NCBI GenBank assembly: GCA_017412715.1
Contig: JAFPWU010000010.1
Coordinates: 124,001 to 188,000 of the forward strand
Source of the DNA: Clostridia bacterium
Lineage (GTDB): Bacteria; Bacillota; Clostridia; Christensenellales; Aristaeellaceae
Direction of reading: 5' to 3'
DNA length: 64,000 bases
Shown: one piece after another, positions 53,004 through 62,605 of the stretch
Position numbering within the stretch: position 1 is the first letter of the stretch
Layout: every line of letters begins with the position of its first letter
Made by a program: the position numbers and the translations under genes
Notes under the pieces: model-generated
The model's database searches: none
What the model was told of the DNA's origin: nothing
The model's input: only the letters and a program-made list of their open reading frames with translations

Positions 53004-54085
53004 GGCTGCCTCCCTCCTTTCTCCTTTCCGGTTCCCTGGGTGGCCTGCACCGTCTGGTGCAGGTTTCTCCTGCGGAACATCCCCTTCACGTTGTTCAGCA
53101 CCGCCCGGCTGGCCGGCGTGTTGGTAATCAGCATCATGGCGATCAGCAGCAGCGCGTAGACCAGCATCCGGTAATCCGAGAACTCCCGCAGCAGCTCCGG
53201 CAGCATGGTCAGCACCGTTGCGGAAATCACGGATCCCAGGGTGTTCCCGATGCCGCCCAGCACCACGAACACCAGCACGTTGATGCTCTGGTCAAACTTG
53301 AACTTTCCGGGAATCAGCGTGGAATAGTTCAGCCCGTACAGCGCCCCCGCCATCCCCGCAAGCACCGCGGCGGTCACGAAGGCGATCATCTTGTATTTGG
53401 TCACGTTGATGCCCACGGACTCCGCCGCGATCCGGTTGTCCCGGGTGGCCATGATGGCCCGGCCCGTCCGGGAATTGATCAGATTCAGCACCACCGTCAG
53501 GGTCACCAGGATCAGGATGAATCCCGCCCCGAAGGTGGCAATCTTACCCACGGAGACCGCCCCGTTGGGGCCGTTCAGCAGCAGCTTGCCCGGCAGGCTC
53601 GGGTTCAGGAACCCCAGCACCAGCCGCTTCCCCTCCACGGAGGCGTAGACGCAGTTCATCACGTTCCGGATGATCTCGCCGAAGGCCAGGGTCACGATGG
53701 CCAGGTAGTCCCCCCGCAGCCGCAGCACCGGAATGCCGATCAGCACCCCGAAGATTCCCGCCACCAGGCCCCCGGCCGCCATGGCGATCACCAGCCGCAG
53801 GATCTCATTCTCCATCTGGAACCCGTTCAGCATCCATCCGGAGACCACGATGCCGGAGAAGGCCCCCAGGCTCATGAAGCCCGCGTGGCCCAGGCTCAGC
53901 TCTCCGGAAATCCCTACCACCAGGTTCAGGCTCACCGCCATCACGATCCAGCAGCAGATGGGAATCAGCTGTCCCCGCAGGCTGCGGCTCATGCTGCCGT
54001 ACAGGCTGGAGCACAGCACATAGGCCAGAATCACGATTCCGAAGGTTACGGAATTATAGATCAGCTTTTTCCGTTTCGCGTTCAT
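53000..54085 (-). CDS. livM: Branched-chain amino acid ABC transporter permease LivM
   Basis: A 361-residue permease with about nine hydrophobic segments, the NLVVGISGELSLGHAGFM motif and the RGDYLAIVTLAFGEIIR coupling region of LivM. The C-terminal tail is basic. It is 13 bases after livH. Confidence 0.95.
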   Translation of the reverse strand: MNAKRKKLIYNSVTFGIVILAYVLCSSLYGSMSRSLRGQLIPICCWIVMAVSLNLVVGISGELSLGHAGFMSLGAFSGIVVSGWMLNGFQMENEILRLVIAMAAGGLVAGIFGVLIGIPVLRLRGDYLAIVTLAFGEIIRNVMNCVYASVEGKRLVLGFLNPSLPGKLLLNGPNGAVSVGKIATFGAGFILILVTLTVVLNLINSRTGRAIMATRDNRIAAESVGINVTKYKMIAFVTAAVLAGMAGALYGLNYSTLIPGKFKFDQSINVLVFVVLGGIGNTLGSVISATVLTMLPELLREFSDYRMLVYALLLIAMMLITNTPASRAVLNNVKGMFRRRNLHQTVQATQGTGKEKGGRQP

Positions 54086-54098
54086 TCCGCTCCCTCCC

Positions 54099-54986
54099 TT
54101 ACACTTTCTCGCGCACCTGCCGCCCCAGCAGCCCCGTGGGCCGGAAGAGCAGCACGATGATCAGCACGGCAAAGACGATGGCATCCCCCAGCTCCGTGGA
54201 GATATAGGCCTTTCCCAGGATCTCGATCACTCCCAGCAGGATGCCGCCGATCATGGCCCCGGGAATGGAGCCGATCCCCCCGAACACCGCCGCGGTGAAG
54301 GCCTTGATGCCCGGCATGGAGCCCGTGGTCGGCATCAGCACCGGATAGGCGGAGCACAGCAGCACCCCGGCGATCGCCGCCAGCGCGGACCCGATGGCAA
54401 AGGTGGCGGAGATGGTCCGGTTCACGTTGATGCCCATCAGCTCCGCCGCGCCCCGGTCCTCAGAGACGCAGCGCATGGCCTTGCCCATCTTCGTCCGGTT
54501 GATGAAGGTGGTCAGCACCAGCATGATCAGCAGATTGGCCAGGATGGCCACCAGGGTCACCCCGCTGATGGTCAGCCCGCCTCCGAACAGGGACAGGGTG
54601 GGCAGCACGATCATGCTGGAGGGGAAGCTCTTGGGGTTCGCCCCCCAGATCAGCAGCGCCAGGTTCTGCAGCAGATAGCTCATGCCGATGGCGGTAATCA
54701 GCACCGCCAGGGAAGCCGCCTGCCGCAGCGGCCGGTAGGCCAGGCTCTCGATCGTGATGCCCAGCACCGTGCAGACGGCCATGGCGATCAGCAGCGCAGC
54801 CGCCGGGGGCAGCCCCCAGTACTGCATGGCGCAGAAGGCCACGTAGGCCCCCACCATAATGACGTCCCCATGGGCAAAGTTCAGCATCTTCGCGATTCCG
54901 TATACCATGGTGTACCCCAGGGCAATCACCGCGTAGATGCTCCCCAGGCTGATTCCGTTCACCAGATTGGAGAGAAAAATCATCAT
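54099..54986 (-). CDS. livH: Branched-chain amino acid ABC transporter permease LivH
   Basis: A 295-residue permease; begins MMIFLSNLVNGISLGSIYAV and has YGIAKMLNFAHGDVIMVGAY and the EDRGAAELMGINVN coupling region. The start was moved in from an upstream frame at 55067 to the double ATG at 54986, where the family begins and a GGGGATAGG ribosome site lies. About 95 bases after livJ. Confidence 0.93.
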   Translation of the reverse strand: MMIFLSNLVNGISLGSIYAVIALGYTMVYGIAKMLNFAHGDVIMVGAYVAFCAMQYWGLPPAAALLIAMAVCTVLGITIESLAYRPLRQAASLAVLITAIGMSYLLQNLALLIWGANPKSFPSSMIVLPTLSLFGGGLTISGVTLVAILANLLIMLVLTTFINRTKMGKAMRCVSEDRGAAELMGINVNRTISATFAIGSALAAIAGVLLCSAYPVLMPTTGSMPGIKAFTAAVFGGIGSIPGAMIGGILLGVIEILGKAYISTELGDAIVFAVLIIVLLFRPTGLLGRQVREKV

Positions 54987-55081
54987 CCTATCCCCATTTC
55001 CCTGCTCAGATAAAATGAGCGAATCCGCCCCCGGAAAACCGGGAGCGGATCGCGCCCCTTCGCACAAATCAGAACAATGGC

Positions 55082-56218
55082 TTACTTGCTGAAGCCCACA
55101 TAGGCGCCGTTCTCAATGATGACGGCTGTGGGGGTCTTGGTTACCTCGCCGCTGGCGGACCAGGTCATGGTGCCGGTCACGCCGGTGATCTCCAGCTGCT
55201 GCATGGCGGCGATGATCCGGTCGCAGATCGCCTCGGCGGCCTCGCCCTCCTGCACCTCCGCGATCTCCGCGGCGGCCACCAGCGCGTACACGCCGTCATA
55301 GGCGTCCGCGGCGAACTGGTTCGGCACTTCGTTGTACAGCTCCTGATAGGTGGAGACGAACTTCACCGTCTTCTCATCCTGCGCGTCGGCGGAGAAGGGG
55401 GTCAGCAGCAGCACGCCCTCGGCCAGGGAGGTATCGAAGCCCTCGATGGTCAGGATGCCGTCCATGCCGTCCACGCCGAAGAACATGGGCTTGTAGCCGA
55501 TCTCGTTGGCCTTGATCAGGATCTGGGAGGCGGGGGTGTAGTAGATGGGCAGGAACACCAGCTCCGCGCCCTTGTTCATGGCGTCGTTCACCTGCACGGT
55601 GTAATCGGTGGTGTCATCGGTGAAGGTGGTGGTGGAAACCACTTCCAGGCCCACTTCCGGGGCCTTCTCGACGAAGGTCTGGTAGATGCCGGTGGAATAG
55701 GCGTCCGCGTTATTGTAGATTACGGCCACCTTGGTCGCCAGCTGATGCTCCGCGATGTATTCCGCGGACGCGGCGCCCTGGGCGGGGTCGGTGAAGCAGA
55801 CCTGGTATACGTTGTCCTTGTCCGCGGTGACGGCGGTGGAGGAGGCGGAGGGCGTCAGCATGAATACCCGCTCCTCATAGGCCAGCGCGCCCACGGCGAT
55901 GCAGGGCGTGGTGGTGGTGGTGCCCACGATCATCTGGGCGCCCTTGTCCATGGCGTCGTTATAGGCGTTGACGGCCACTTCCGCGTCGTGAGTATCGTCC
56001 TCGTCGATGATCTCCACCCGGTACTTGCCGCCGGCGGCGTTAATCTCGTCCGCCGCGATCTGGGCGCCCCGGCTGGTGGCCATGCCGTATACGGCGGCCG
56101 CTCCGGTCTCGGGCCCGATATGGGCGATCTTCAGCGTAATGGCATCCTCGGCTCCCGCCAGGGCCAGCATGCTCAGGCTCATGGCCAGCGCCAGGACCAG
56201 TGCAACGATCTTCTTCAT
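55082..56218 (-). CDS. livJ: Branched-chain amino acid binding protein LivJ/LivK
   Basis: A 378-residue extracytoplasmic binding protein. A signal peptide (MKKIVALVLALAMSLSMLALAGA) with a final AGA-E site and no lipobox Cys is followed by a type I periplasmic binding fold: LKIAHIGPETGAAAVYG, IAADEINAAGGKYRVE and a DDTHDAE segment. First gene of the liv operon. The lack of a lipid anchor is unusual for a Gram-positive binding protein. Confidence 0.94.
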   Translation of the reverse strand: MKKIVALVLALAMSLSMLALAGAEDAITLKIAHIGPETGAAAVYGMATSRGAQIAADEINAAGGKYRVEIIDEDDTHDAEVAVNAYNDAMDKGAQMIVGTTTTTPCIAVGALAYEERVFMLTPSASSTAVTADKDNVYQVCFTDPAQGAASAEYIAEHQLATKVAVIYNNADAYSTGIYQTFVEKAPEVGLEVVSTTTFTDDTTDYTVQVNDAMNKGAELVFLPIYYTPASQILIKANEIGYKPMFFGVDGMDGILTIEGFDTSLAEGVLLLTPFSADAQDEKTVKFVSTYQELYNEVPNQFAADAYDGVYALVAAAEIAEVQEGEAAEAICDRIIAAMQQLEITGVTGTMTWSASGEVTKTPTAVIIENGAYVGFSK

Positions 56219-56320
56219 TTTAGTGATCCTCCGTTCTTTTCAGTTTTTCGCGGGGCCCCTCGACCTCCCCGCGGGCCGGAATCGGTCCGTCTGTGAACCG
56301 TTCCTTTTTTTTCGAGGGCC

Positions 56321-56349
56321 ATTATACCCGTCCCGCCTTATTTCGTAAA
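56321..56349 (-). promoter_or_regulatory. Promoter of the liv operon
   Basis: On the minus strand TTTACG (56344-56349), 17-base spacer, perfect TATAAT (56321-56326). About 100 bases upstream of livJ. Confidence 0.6.
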
Positions 56350-56391
56350 GGCTTTCCCTGTCTTTTTTCTGTTCCGGCCGCGTTTTTCCGT

Positions 56392-56853
56392 TCAGGCCTT
56401 CTTCGTCAGCTTCTTCAGCCACTCTGAATGCAGCACCGCCCGCTTGGTAAAGAAGTTCCAGAACATCACGATCACCGTGGTGATGCAGAAATTCAGCATG
56501 TACATGGAAAAGCTCTTTCCCATCACGGTGAACAGCACCTGCTCCTCCCCGAGGATCATCCGGAAGATCCACATGAACAGCTCCTTGATCACCAGCCCCA
56601 TCAGGCTGGTAATCAGGAATCCCGCCTTCATGACCCCGTTATTCTCCCGGGCGGAAGGCCAGATCCACAGCACTGCGAACAGATAGTTCACCGCCACTGA
56701 CACCAGGAACGCAAAGAACTGCGCCAGCAGCGTATCCATCCCCAGCCCGTCCCGCAGGGCCACCAGCAGCACGAACTCCACGACGGCACAGATGCCCCCG
56801 GAAATCAGAAACTTGAAAACCTCCCCGAGCCGGGAGCTTTCCTTCTCTTTCAT
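56392..56853 (-). CDS. GtrA-family membrane protein
   Basis: A 153-residue protein with four membrane segments (GEVFKFLISGGICAVVEFV; LLAQFFAFLVSVAVNYLF; FLITSLMGLVIKELFM; YMLNFCITTVIVMFWNFF). GtrA proteins are thought to flip undecaprenyl-phosphate-linked sugars. No GtrB neighbour is present; the GtrB-like gene at 30350 is a possible partner. Start at ATG 56853, preferred over a TTG at 56859. A weak promoter with TATAAT (minus strand, 56930-56935) may serve it. Confidence 0.88.
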   Translation of the reverse strand: MKEKESSRLGEVFKFLISGGICAVVEFVLLVALRDGLGMDTLLAQFFAFLVSVAVNYLFAVLWIWPSARENNGVMKAGFLITSLMGLVIKELFMWIFRMILGEEQVLFTVMGKSFSMYMLNFCITTVIVMFWNFFTKRAVLHSEWLKKLTKKA

Positions 56854-57088
56854 ACCCAAATAATCCTTTCCCGTCCTTCACCGTCCGGACCCCCGGACGC
56901 GAATTCCGCCGGTCTTCGTTTTCTTCCATATTATACACAAAAGGCCCGGAAAAAGCCACCCCGGAACGGAAGCCGGCGGCGGGAAGGCCGGAACCGGGTC
57001 CCTCGCGGCGCATTGCTGCCCTATATGGTGCATAATCAGCCAGATAGGATAAAGTTAAGAAAGTGCTATGAATGTTGAAGATGTCCTA

Positions 57089-57117
57089 TTGAAAAGAAAC
57101 AGCCGGGTTCGGATAAT
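57089..57117 (+). promoter_or_regulatory. Promoter of the sugar ABC transporter operon
   Basis: TTGAAA (57089-57094), 17-base spacer, GATAAT (57112-57117); transcript start about 56 bases before the ATG at 57180. The divergent region 56854-57179 holds no other gene. Confidence 0.5.
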
Positions 57118-57179
57118 GATATTAACAAATCGGTCCGGCCATACGGGCCGAAAACAGAAAAATACAGGAGGAACCCATC

Positions 57180-58811
57180 ATGAAGAAACTGTCTTCCATC
57201 CTGGCCCTGCTTCTGGCGCTCTGCATGCTTACGGCCTGCTGCGCCGCGGAAGGGGCCGATCCCTTCGGAAAGTATGACGAGCCCGTCACGGTGCGCTTCG
57301 TGCGCAGCACGGACGACACCCTGGATACCAACTTCTTCGCCCAGTTCCCGGACAAGACCATGACGGACAACCTGTGGTGCGACCTGTATCGGGACGTGCT
57401 GAACGTGAACGTGGAATACGACTGGATCGTGAAGAGCGGCGACGAATATGACCAGAAGCTGAACACCGCCATCGCGGTGGGCGACATTCCGGAATTCGTC
57501 AACGTCAACACCCTGCAGCTGAAGCAGCTGGTGGAGGCGGACGTGATCATGCCCCTGGAGGACATCTACGAGCAGTACGCGGCGCCCTTCACCCGGGAGA
57601 TCCTGGAGAGCGACGGCCTGTCCCCCTTCCAGGCGGCCACCATCGACGGCCATCTGTACGGCCTGCCCAATGTGGACAGCAGCCTGATGATCGCGGACCT
57701 GCTCTGGGTGCGGACCGACTGGCTGGAAAAGCTGGGCCTGCCGATTCCCACCACCATGGACGAGGTGATGGCCACGGCGGAAGCCTTCGCCAAGGCTGAT
57801 TTTGACGGAAACGGCGTGGACGACACCCTGGGCATCGCCATCGCCAAGGATCTGTGGAGCCAGATGTTCAGCCTCCGCGGATTCTTCAACGCCTATGCCT
57901 CCTACCCGGGCATCTGGGTCGAGGATGAAAACGGCAATCTGGTTTACGGTTCCACCCTGCCCGGCACGAAGGACGCCCTGCAGGCCCTGCACGGCATGTA
58001 TGAAAAAGGCCTGATCGACCCCGAATTCGGCGTCAAGGACGGCGGCAAGGTCGCCGAGGCCACGACCGCCGGCAAGTGCGGCCTGTTCTACGGCGCCCAG
58101 TGGAACTCCATCTATCCCCTCCAGAGCTGCGTGAACCTGGATAAGGATGCCCAGTGGCAGGCGGTGTCCATCGTCAGCGCGACGGATCAGCCCGTGAAGG
58201 CCCAGACCGACGTAGGCACCCTGAGCTGGACCGTGGTCCGCAAGGATGTGAAGCATCCGGAAGCGGTCATGAAGATGTTCAACGTGTTCATCGACAAGAA
58301 CTGGGGCCCCGAAAACGAGAACGGCATCTACTACGCTCCGCTGGATTCCGAATCCATCTGGAAGCTGAGCCCCGTGGTTCCCACCAACCCGCATAAGAAC
58401 GACGGCGCCTTCCTGGATCTGGAGCAGTATCGGAAGGACGGCGACGAGAGCAAGGTCACCGGAGAGGCCCTGAGCATCCTGAAGAAGCTGCAGGCCTTCG
58501 AAAGCGGCTCCGAAGATGGCTTCGCCCTGTGGGGCTGGGAGCGCATCTACGGCGCGGAAGGCGCTTACGGCGTCCTGATCGACTACTACAACAAGGGCAT
58601 GACCCAGGATAACCTCTTCGTGGGCGCCCCGACCGAAACCATGACCAGCAAGATGAGCACCCTGGAGGATCTGCAGGACGAAGTGTTCATCAAGATCATC
58701 CTGGGCGAGGAAGACATCGACGCCTTCGATAAGTTCGTCAGCGACTTCAACACCCTGGGCGGCGAGCAGATCACGGCGGAAGTCAACGAGTGGTATGCCA
58801 GCGTAAAGTAA
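57180..58811 (+). CDS. Lipoprotein sugar-binding protein, LplA-like
   Basis: A 543-residue extracellular solute-binding lipoprotein: signal peptide with lipobox LTAC (Cys at residue 20), then a family 1 binding fold, with SGDEYDQKLNTAIAVGDIPEF as the hallmark block and DFDGNGVDDTLGIAI, which looks like a Ca-binding loop. Partner permeases of the LplB and LplC type follow, so the likely substrate is an oligosaccharide such as a polygalacturonate-derived or glycan fragment; the sugar is not shown by the sequence. GGAGG precedes the ATG. Confidence 0.9.
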   Translation: MKKLSSILALLLALCMLTACCAAEGADPFGKYDEPVTVRFVRSTDDTLDTNFFAQFPDKTMTDNLWCDLYRDVLNVNVEYDWIVKSGDEYDQKLNTAIAVGDIPEFVNVNTLQLKQLVEADVIMPLEDIYEQYAAPFTREILESDGLSPFQAATIDGHLYGLPNVDSSLMIADLLWVRTDWLEKLGLPIPTTMDEVMATAEAFAKADFDGNGVDDTLGIAIAKDLWSQMFSLRGFFNAYASYPGIWVEDENGNLVYGSTLPGTKDALQALHGMYEKGLIDPEFGVKDGGKVAEATTAGKCGLFYGAQWNSIYPLQSCVNLDKDAQWQAVSIVSATDQPVKAQTDVGTLSWTVVRKDVKHPEAVMKMFNVFIDKNWGPENENGIYYAPLDSESIWKLSPVVPTNPHKNDGAFLDLEQYRKDGDESKVTGEALSILKKLQAFESGSEDGFALWGWERIYGAEGAYGVLIDYYNKGMTQDNLFVGAPTETMTSKMSTLEDLQDEVFIKIILGEEDIDAFDKFVSDFNTLGGEQITAEVNEWYASVK

Positions 58812-58860
58812 TCCGAACCCATATTTTCGCCGGCTGTCCTGGCCGCGGAGAAAAACAATC

Positions 58861-58888
58861 GGGGGGCTGATGAAGGCATCAGTCCCCC
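58861..58888 (+). terminator. Intercistronic hairpin after the sugar-binding protein gene
   Basis: GGGGGGCTGATG (58861-58872) with CATCAGTCCCCC (58877-58888), loop AAGG, one G-T pair, followed by a mixed pyrimidine run. It is likely a partial terminator or an mRNA 3'-end stabiliser that makes the binding protein more abundant than the permeases. Confidence 0.65.
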
Positions 58889-59015
58889 TTCCTCTTTCGG
58901 GCCCCCGCTCTCCGCGCCGGCCCGGCATGCCTTCCACGGATCTCCGGCCCGGAGTCCCGGCGCGGAAGCATAAAATCACAGGGATCAGAATTCATCGGAA
59001 ACAGGGAGGAAAAAG

Positions 59016-59948
59016 ATGAGCAAACCTGTCAATACGGCATCCCTCCGGAGGCGGGGCGCCCTGAAGCGGGAACTGCCGTTCCATCTGATGCTGCTGCCCG
59101 GCGTCATCCTGGTATTCATCTACATGTACGTGCCGCTGAGCGGGCTGATCATCGCCTTTCAGAAGTTCATCCCGGCCAAGGGGCTCTTCGGCAACCAGAA
59201 ATGGATCGGCTGGGACAACTTTATTTACCTGTACCATCTTCCCGGCGCCATTTCCGCCCTGAGGAACACGATCATCATCGCCTTCTGGAAGATCCTCCTC
59301 CATCTGGTGATCCCCATCACCGTCTCCATCCTGCTGAACGAGGTCCAGAACGCCGCCTTCCGCCGCACGGCCCAGACGCTGGTCTACCTGCCCCATTTCC
59401 TCAGCTGGATCATCCTGGGCGGCATCCTGATCGACATCCTGAGCCCCAACGGCGGTTTCGTCAACAAGATCCTCGGGCTGTTCGGCGTGAAGCCCATCTT
59501 CTTCCTGGGCAGCAATGACCATTTCCGCTTCACGCTGATTGCCACCGACGTGTGGAAGGAGTTCGGGTTCAACACCATCGTGTACCTGGCCGCCATCACC
59601 AATATCGATCCGAACCAGTACGAGGCCGCCACCATTGACGGCGCCAACCGCTTCCAGCGGATGATCTACATCACCCTGCCGAACATGCGGATGATCATCG
59701 TGCTGATGATGGTCCTGAGCCTGGGCAACGTGCTGAACGCCGGCTTCGATCAGGTCTTCAACCTGTACAGCAAGCAGGTGTATTCCACGGGGGACATCCT
59801 GGATACCTTCATCTACCGGATCGGTCTGCTGGACGCCCAGTTCGGCGTGGCCACCGCCATGGGCATGTTCAAATCCGTGGTCTCGACCCTGTTCATCTCG
59901 GTCAGCTACTACTGCGCGTACAGGTTCGCGGACTACCGCATCTTCTGA
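59016..59948 (+). CDS. Sugar ABC transporter permease, LplB-like
   Basis: A 310-residue permease with six membrane segments and the coupling motif EAATIDGANRFQRMIYITLP. The N-terminus (LKRELPFHLMLLPGVILVFIYMYVPL) is of the LplB/YtcP-partner type. Works with the next permease and the upstream binding protein; no ATPase is encoded here, so a shared MsmX-type ATPase is expected elsewhere. Confidence 0.92.
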   Translation: MSKPVNTASLRRRGALKRELPFHLMLLPGVILVFIYMYVPLSGLIIAFQKFIPAKGLFGNQKWIGWDNFIYLYHLPGAISALRNTIIIAFWKILLHLVIPITVSILLNEVQNAAFRRTAQTLVYLPHFLSWIILGGILIDILSPNGGFVNKILGLFGVKPIFFLGSNDHFRFTLIATDVWKEFGFNTIVYLAAITNIDPNQYEAATIDGANRFQRMIYITLPNMRMIIVLMMVLSLGNVLNAGFDQVFNLYSKQVYSTGDILDTFIYRIGLLDAQFGVATAMGMFKSVVSTLFISVSYYCAYRFADYRIF

Positions 59949-59966
59949 CGGAAGGAGGAAAGCATC

Positions 59967-60851
59967 ATGGTTGAAAGCAAGCACTGGTCCAGCATTCTGT
60001 TCAACGTGCTGAACTATCTGATTCTGGGACTGCTGGCCCTCAGCTGTCTGATCCCGCTGGTTCACGTCTTCGCCATTTCCCTGTCCTCCTCCGCGGCGGC
60101 GACGGGAGGCCTGGTCAATCTGTGGCCGGTGGATTTCACCATCGAAAGCTACGCCTATGTGGCCCGCCGGGCCGCCTTCTGGCGGGCCATGGGAATCAGC
60201 ATCCTGCGGTCCGTCGTCGGCGTAACGATCAACATGTTCTTCTGCATCCTCTGCGCCTATCCCCTGAGCAAGGAGAAGGATCAGTTCCGGGCCCGGACCT
60301 TCTACGCCTGGTACTTTTTCCTGACCATGCTGGTGTCCGGCGGCCTGATCCCCCTCTATATGGTGGTGCGGATGACCGGGCTGATGGGAACCTTCTGGGC
60401 GCTGGTCATCCCCGGGGCCGTGCCGGTGTATAATATCATCCTGCTGCTGAATTTCTTCCGCCAGACCCCCCGGGAACTGGAGGACGCGGCCATCATCGAC
60501 GGCGCCACCCAGTGGCGGATCATGTGGCAGGTCTATGTGCCCACCAGCACCGCCGCCCTGGCCACGGTCGCGCTGCTGAGCACCGTATACCACTGGAACG
60601 AGTGGTTCCATGGCATCCTTTACATGAATTCCCCGGATCAGTATCCCCTCCAGAGCTACCTGCGGACCATCGTCATCGATATGAATCTGTCCAAGATGGG
60701 CGCCAACGACTGGCAGGCCCTGGTGGTGGTCTCCGATAAGACGGTGAAATGCGCCCAGATCTTCCTGGCGTCCCTGCCCATTCTGCTGGTCTATCCCTTC
60801 CTGCAGCGGTATTTTGTAAAGGGTATGGTGCTGGGGAGCGTAAAGGGGTAA
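59967..60851 (+). CDS. Sugar ABC transporter permease, LplC/YtcP-like
   Basis: A 294-residue permease with six membrane segments and the coupling motif EDAAIIDGATQWRIMWQVYVP. It ends in the family pattern YPFLQRYFVKGMVLGSVKG. 18 bases after the first permease, GGAAGGAGG upstream. Confidence 0.93.
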   Translation: MVESKHWSSILFNVLNYLILGLLALSCLIPLVHVFAISLSSSAAATGGLVNLWPVDFTIESYAYVARRAAFWRAMGISILRSVVGVTINMFFCILCAYPLSKEKDQFRARTFYAWYFFLTMLVSGGLIPLYMVVRMTGLMGTFWALVIPGAVPVYNIILLLNFFRQTPRELEDAAIIDGATQWRIMWQVYVPTSTAALATVALLSTVYHWNEWFHGILYMNSPDQYPLQSYLRTIVIDMNLSKMGANDWQALVVVSDKTVKCAQIFLASLPILLVYPFLQRYFVKGMVLGSVKG

Positions 60852-60886
60852 AATAGGGTATCTGACGCCGGAAGGAGGGACTGGTC

Positions 60887-62605
60887 TTGAGGGACGGAAA
60901 AAACGGGGGGCAGCGGAAAAATCGCCTGACGCCTCCCTCCCCCAGCCTGAAGCAGTCCGCGCTTCGGCGCATGCTGATCATCACCGTAGCCGCCGTACTC
61001 ATCTTCTACGGAATCGGACTTGCGGTCAACCAGATCGGCATCCGCAATGTGCGCAATGATATGCAGGACGCGCTGCGGGCCCAGGTGGAGTACGCGGCTA
61101 GCCAGGCCGGCCAGGATCTGGAAAGGCTGAAATTCTTCGCCACGGAAATGGCCTCGGATAAGCAGGTGGTGCGCTTCGCCATCTCCCATCCGGTGCTGAC
61201 GGAATGGGAACGGCAGAGCTATATCCGCTCCATCGCGGCCCAGGAATACCTGATCAAGCGGGCCAGCAGCCTGGTGGACACCGTGCGCATCATGTTTCCC
61301 TCCTTTGACAAAACCATCCTCACAGAGCAGGCGGAATACGTGTCCCTGGACCGGGAGATGTGGGACGGGCTCTATCCCCTGGCGGAGAAGGGCCGGGTCA
61401 CCCTGGGCGAATGGGGCGGAAGCCGGTGGATTCTGCTGCTGCGGATGGACGGAAAAAATCCCCTCTTCCTGATCGCCTTCAGCGTGTCCCCCGCCAGCCT
61501 GGAGGCCCGGCTGGAGAGCCTGGAAAACGAGAGAGCCGGCGGCCTGGCCCTCTGCCGGGCGGACGGCAGCGTGCTGGCGGCCGGCAGGGACGCGGAAGCC
61601 TTCCTCCCGGATCCCGCGGCCTCCGGCGAGGACCTGCTCCGGGCGGAGGCCCCGGTGCCGGGGGCCGGCCTCACCCTGCGGGGATACAGCCTGGTGGACT
61701 GGGCGATGGAGCCCTTCCTGCTGTACCGGCGGATCCTGTGGATCCTGACCGCGCTGGCCCTGGGGGTGCTGGGCGCCTACATCTGGTATGCCATGCGGCA
61801 CATCTTCCGCCCCCTGAACGAGCTTTCCGCCTCCATGAGGCAGGTGGAGCAGGACGGCCGGTACCGGATGGAAACCCGCGGAAATCAGGATTACAACGAC
61901 CTCTACGCCCAGTTCAACCATATGGTCGACCACCTGGAGCGGCTCACCGGCCAGGTCTATGAGGAGCAGTACCGGGCCCAGCAGGCGGAGCTGAAGCAGC
62001 TTCAGATGCAGATTGATCCCCACTTCCTGTATAACTCCCTGTATCTGATCTACCGGATGGCCCAGGCCGGGGGAAACCGGGATATTGCCCATCTGTCCAT
62101 GAATCTGAGCAACTATTACCGGTATATTACCAAGATGCCGGAACAGGTGGTGCGCCTCCGGGATGAAATCGGCCATGTCATGAACTATCTGGAAATCCAG
62201 CGGGTGCGCTTTTCGCCCCGGATCCGGGTGGAGGCGGAGCCCCTGCCCGAGGAAATCGCCGATGAGGAAATCCCCTCCCTGATCATCCAGCCCATCGTCG
62301 AAAACGCCTTCCAGCACGGGGTGCGGGATCTGGACCGGGACGGGCTGATCCGGCTTTGCTACCGGACGGAAGAAAATCATTTCCGGGTCATCGTCTCCGA
62401 TAACAGCGGAAAGATGACGCCGGAGAAGGTGGAGGCCCTGTGGGACCGGCTGCGAAACCCGGCGGAAGGGGAAGCCGGCGCCCTGTGGAATCTCTATCGG
62501 CGGCTGCAGCTCTATGAGGGCATGGAGCAGGTCCTGCAGCTGGAATGCGCGGACGGGGGCCTGCAGGCCTCCCTGATTTTCCAGAGAAAGGGGAAAAAAG
62601 GTTGA
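60887..62605 (+). CDS. YesM-type sensor histidine kinase
   Basis: A 572-residue membrane kinase: helix at about 28-50, extracellular sensor of about 220 residues, second helix at about 275-300, HAMP domain (about 300-350), and His_kinase domain with the phospho-acceptor His379 in DPHFLYNSLYL and the N box VENAFQHGV. The ATP-lid G boxes are weak: the expected DNGxG reads DNSGKM and the GxGL box reads GALWNL. Start is TTG 60887 behind GGAAGGAGG. It follows the transporter by 35 bases and likely senses the same sugar. Confidence 0.9.
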   Translation: MRDGKNGGQRKNRLTPPSPSLKQSALRRMLIITVAAVLIFYGIGLAVNQIGIRNVRNDMQDALRAQVEYAASQAGQDLERLKFFATEMASDKQVVRFAISHPVLTEWERQSYIRSIAAQEYLIKRASSLVDTVRIMFPSFDKTILTEQAEYVSLDREMWDGLYPLAEKGRVTLGEWGGSRWILLLRMDGKNPLFLIAFSVSPASLEARLESLENERAGGLALCRADGSVLAAGRDAEAFLPDPAASGEDLLRAEAPVPGAGLTLRGYSLVDWAMEPFLLYRRILWILTALALGVLGAYIWYAMRHIFRPLNELSASMRQVEQDGRYRMETRGNQDYNDLYAQFNHMVDHLERLTGQVYEEQYRAQQAELKQLQMQIDPHFLYNSLYLIYRMAQAGGNRDIAHLSMNLSNYYRYITKMPEQVVRLRDEIGHVMNYLEIQRVRFSPRIRVEAEPLPEEIADEEIPSLIIQPIVENAFQHGVRDLDRDGLIRLCYRTEENHFRVIVSDNSGKMTPEKVEALWDRLRNPAEGEAGALWNLYRRLQLYEGMEQVLQLECADGGLQASLIFQRKGKKG

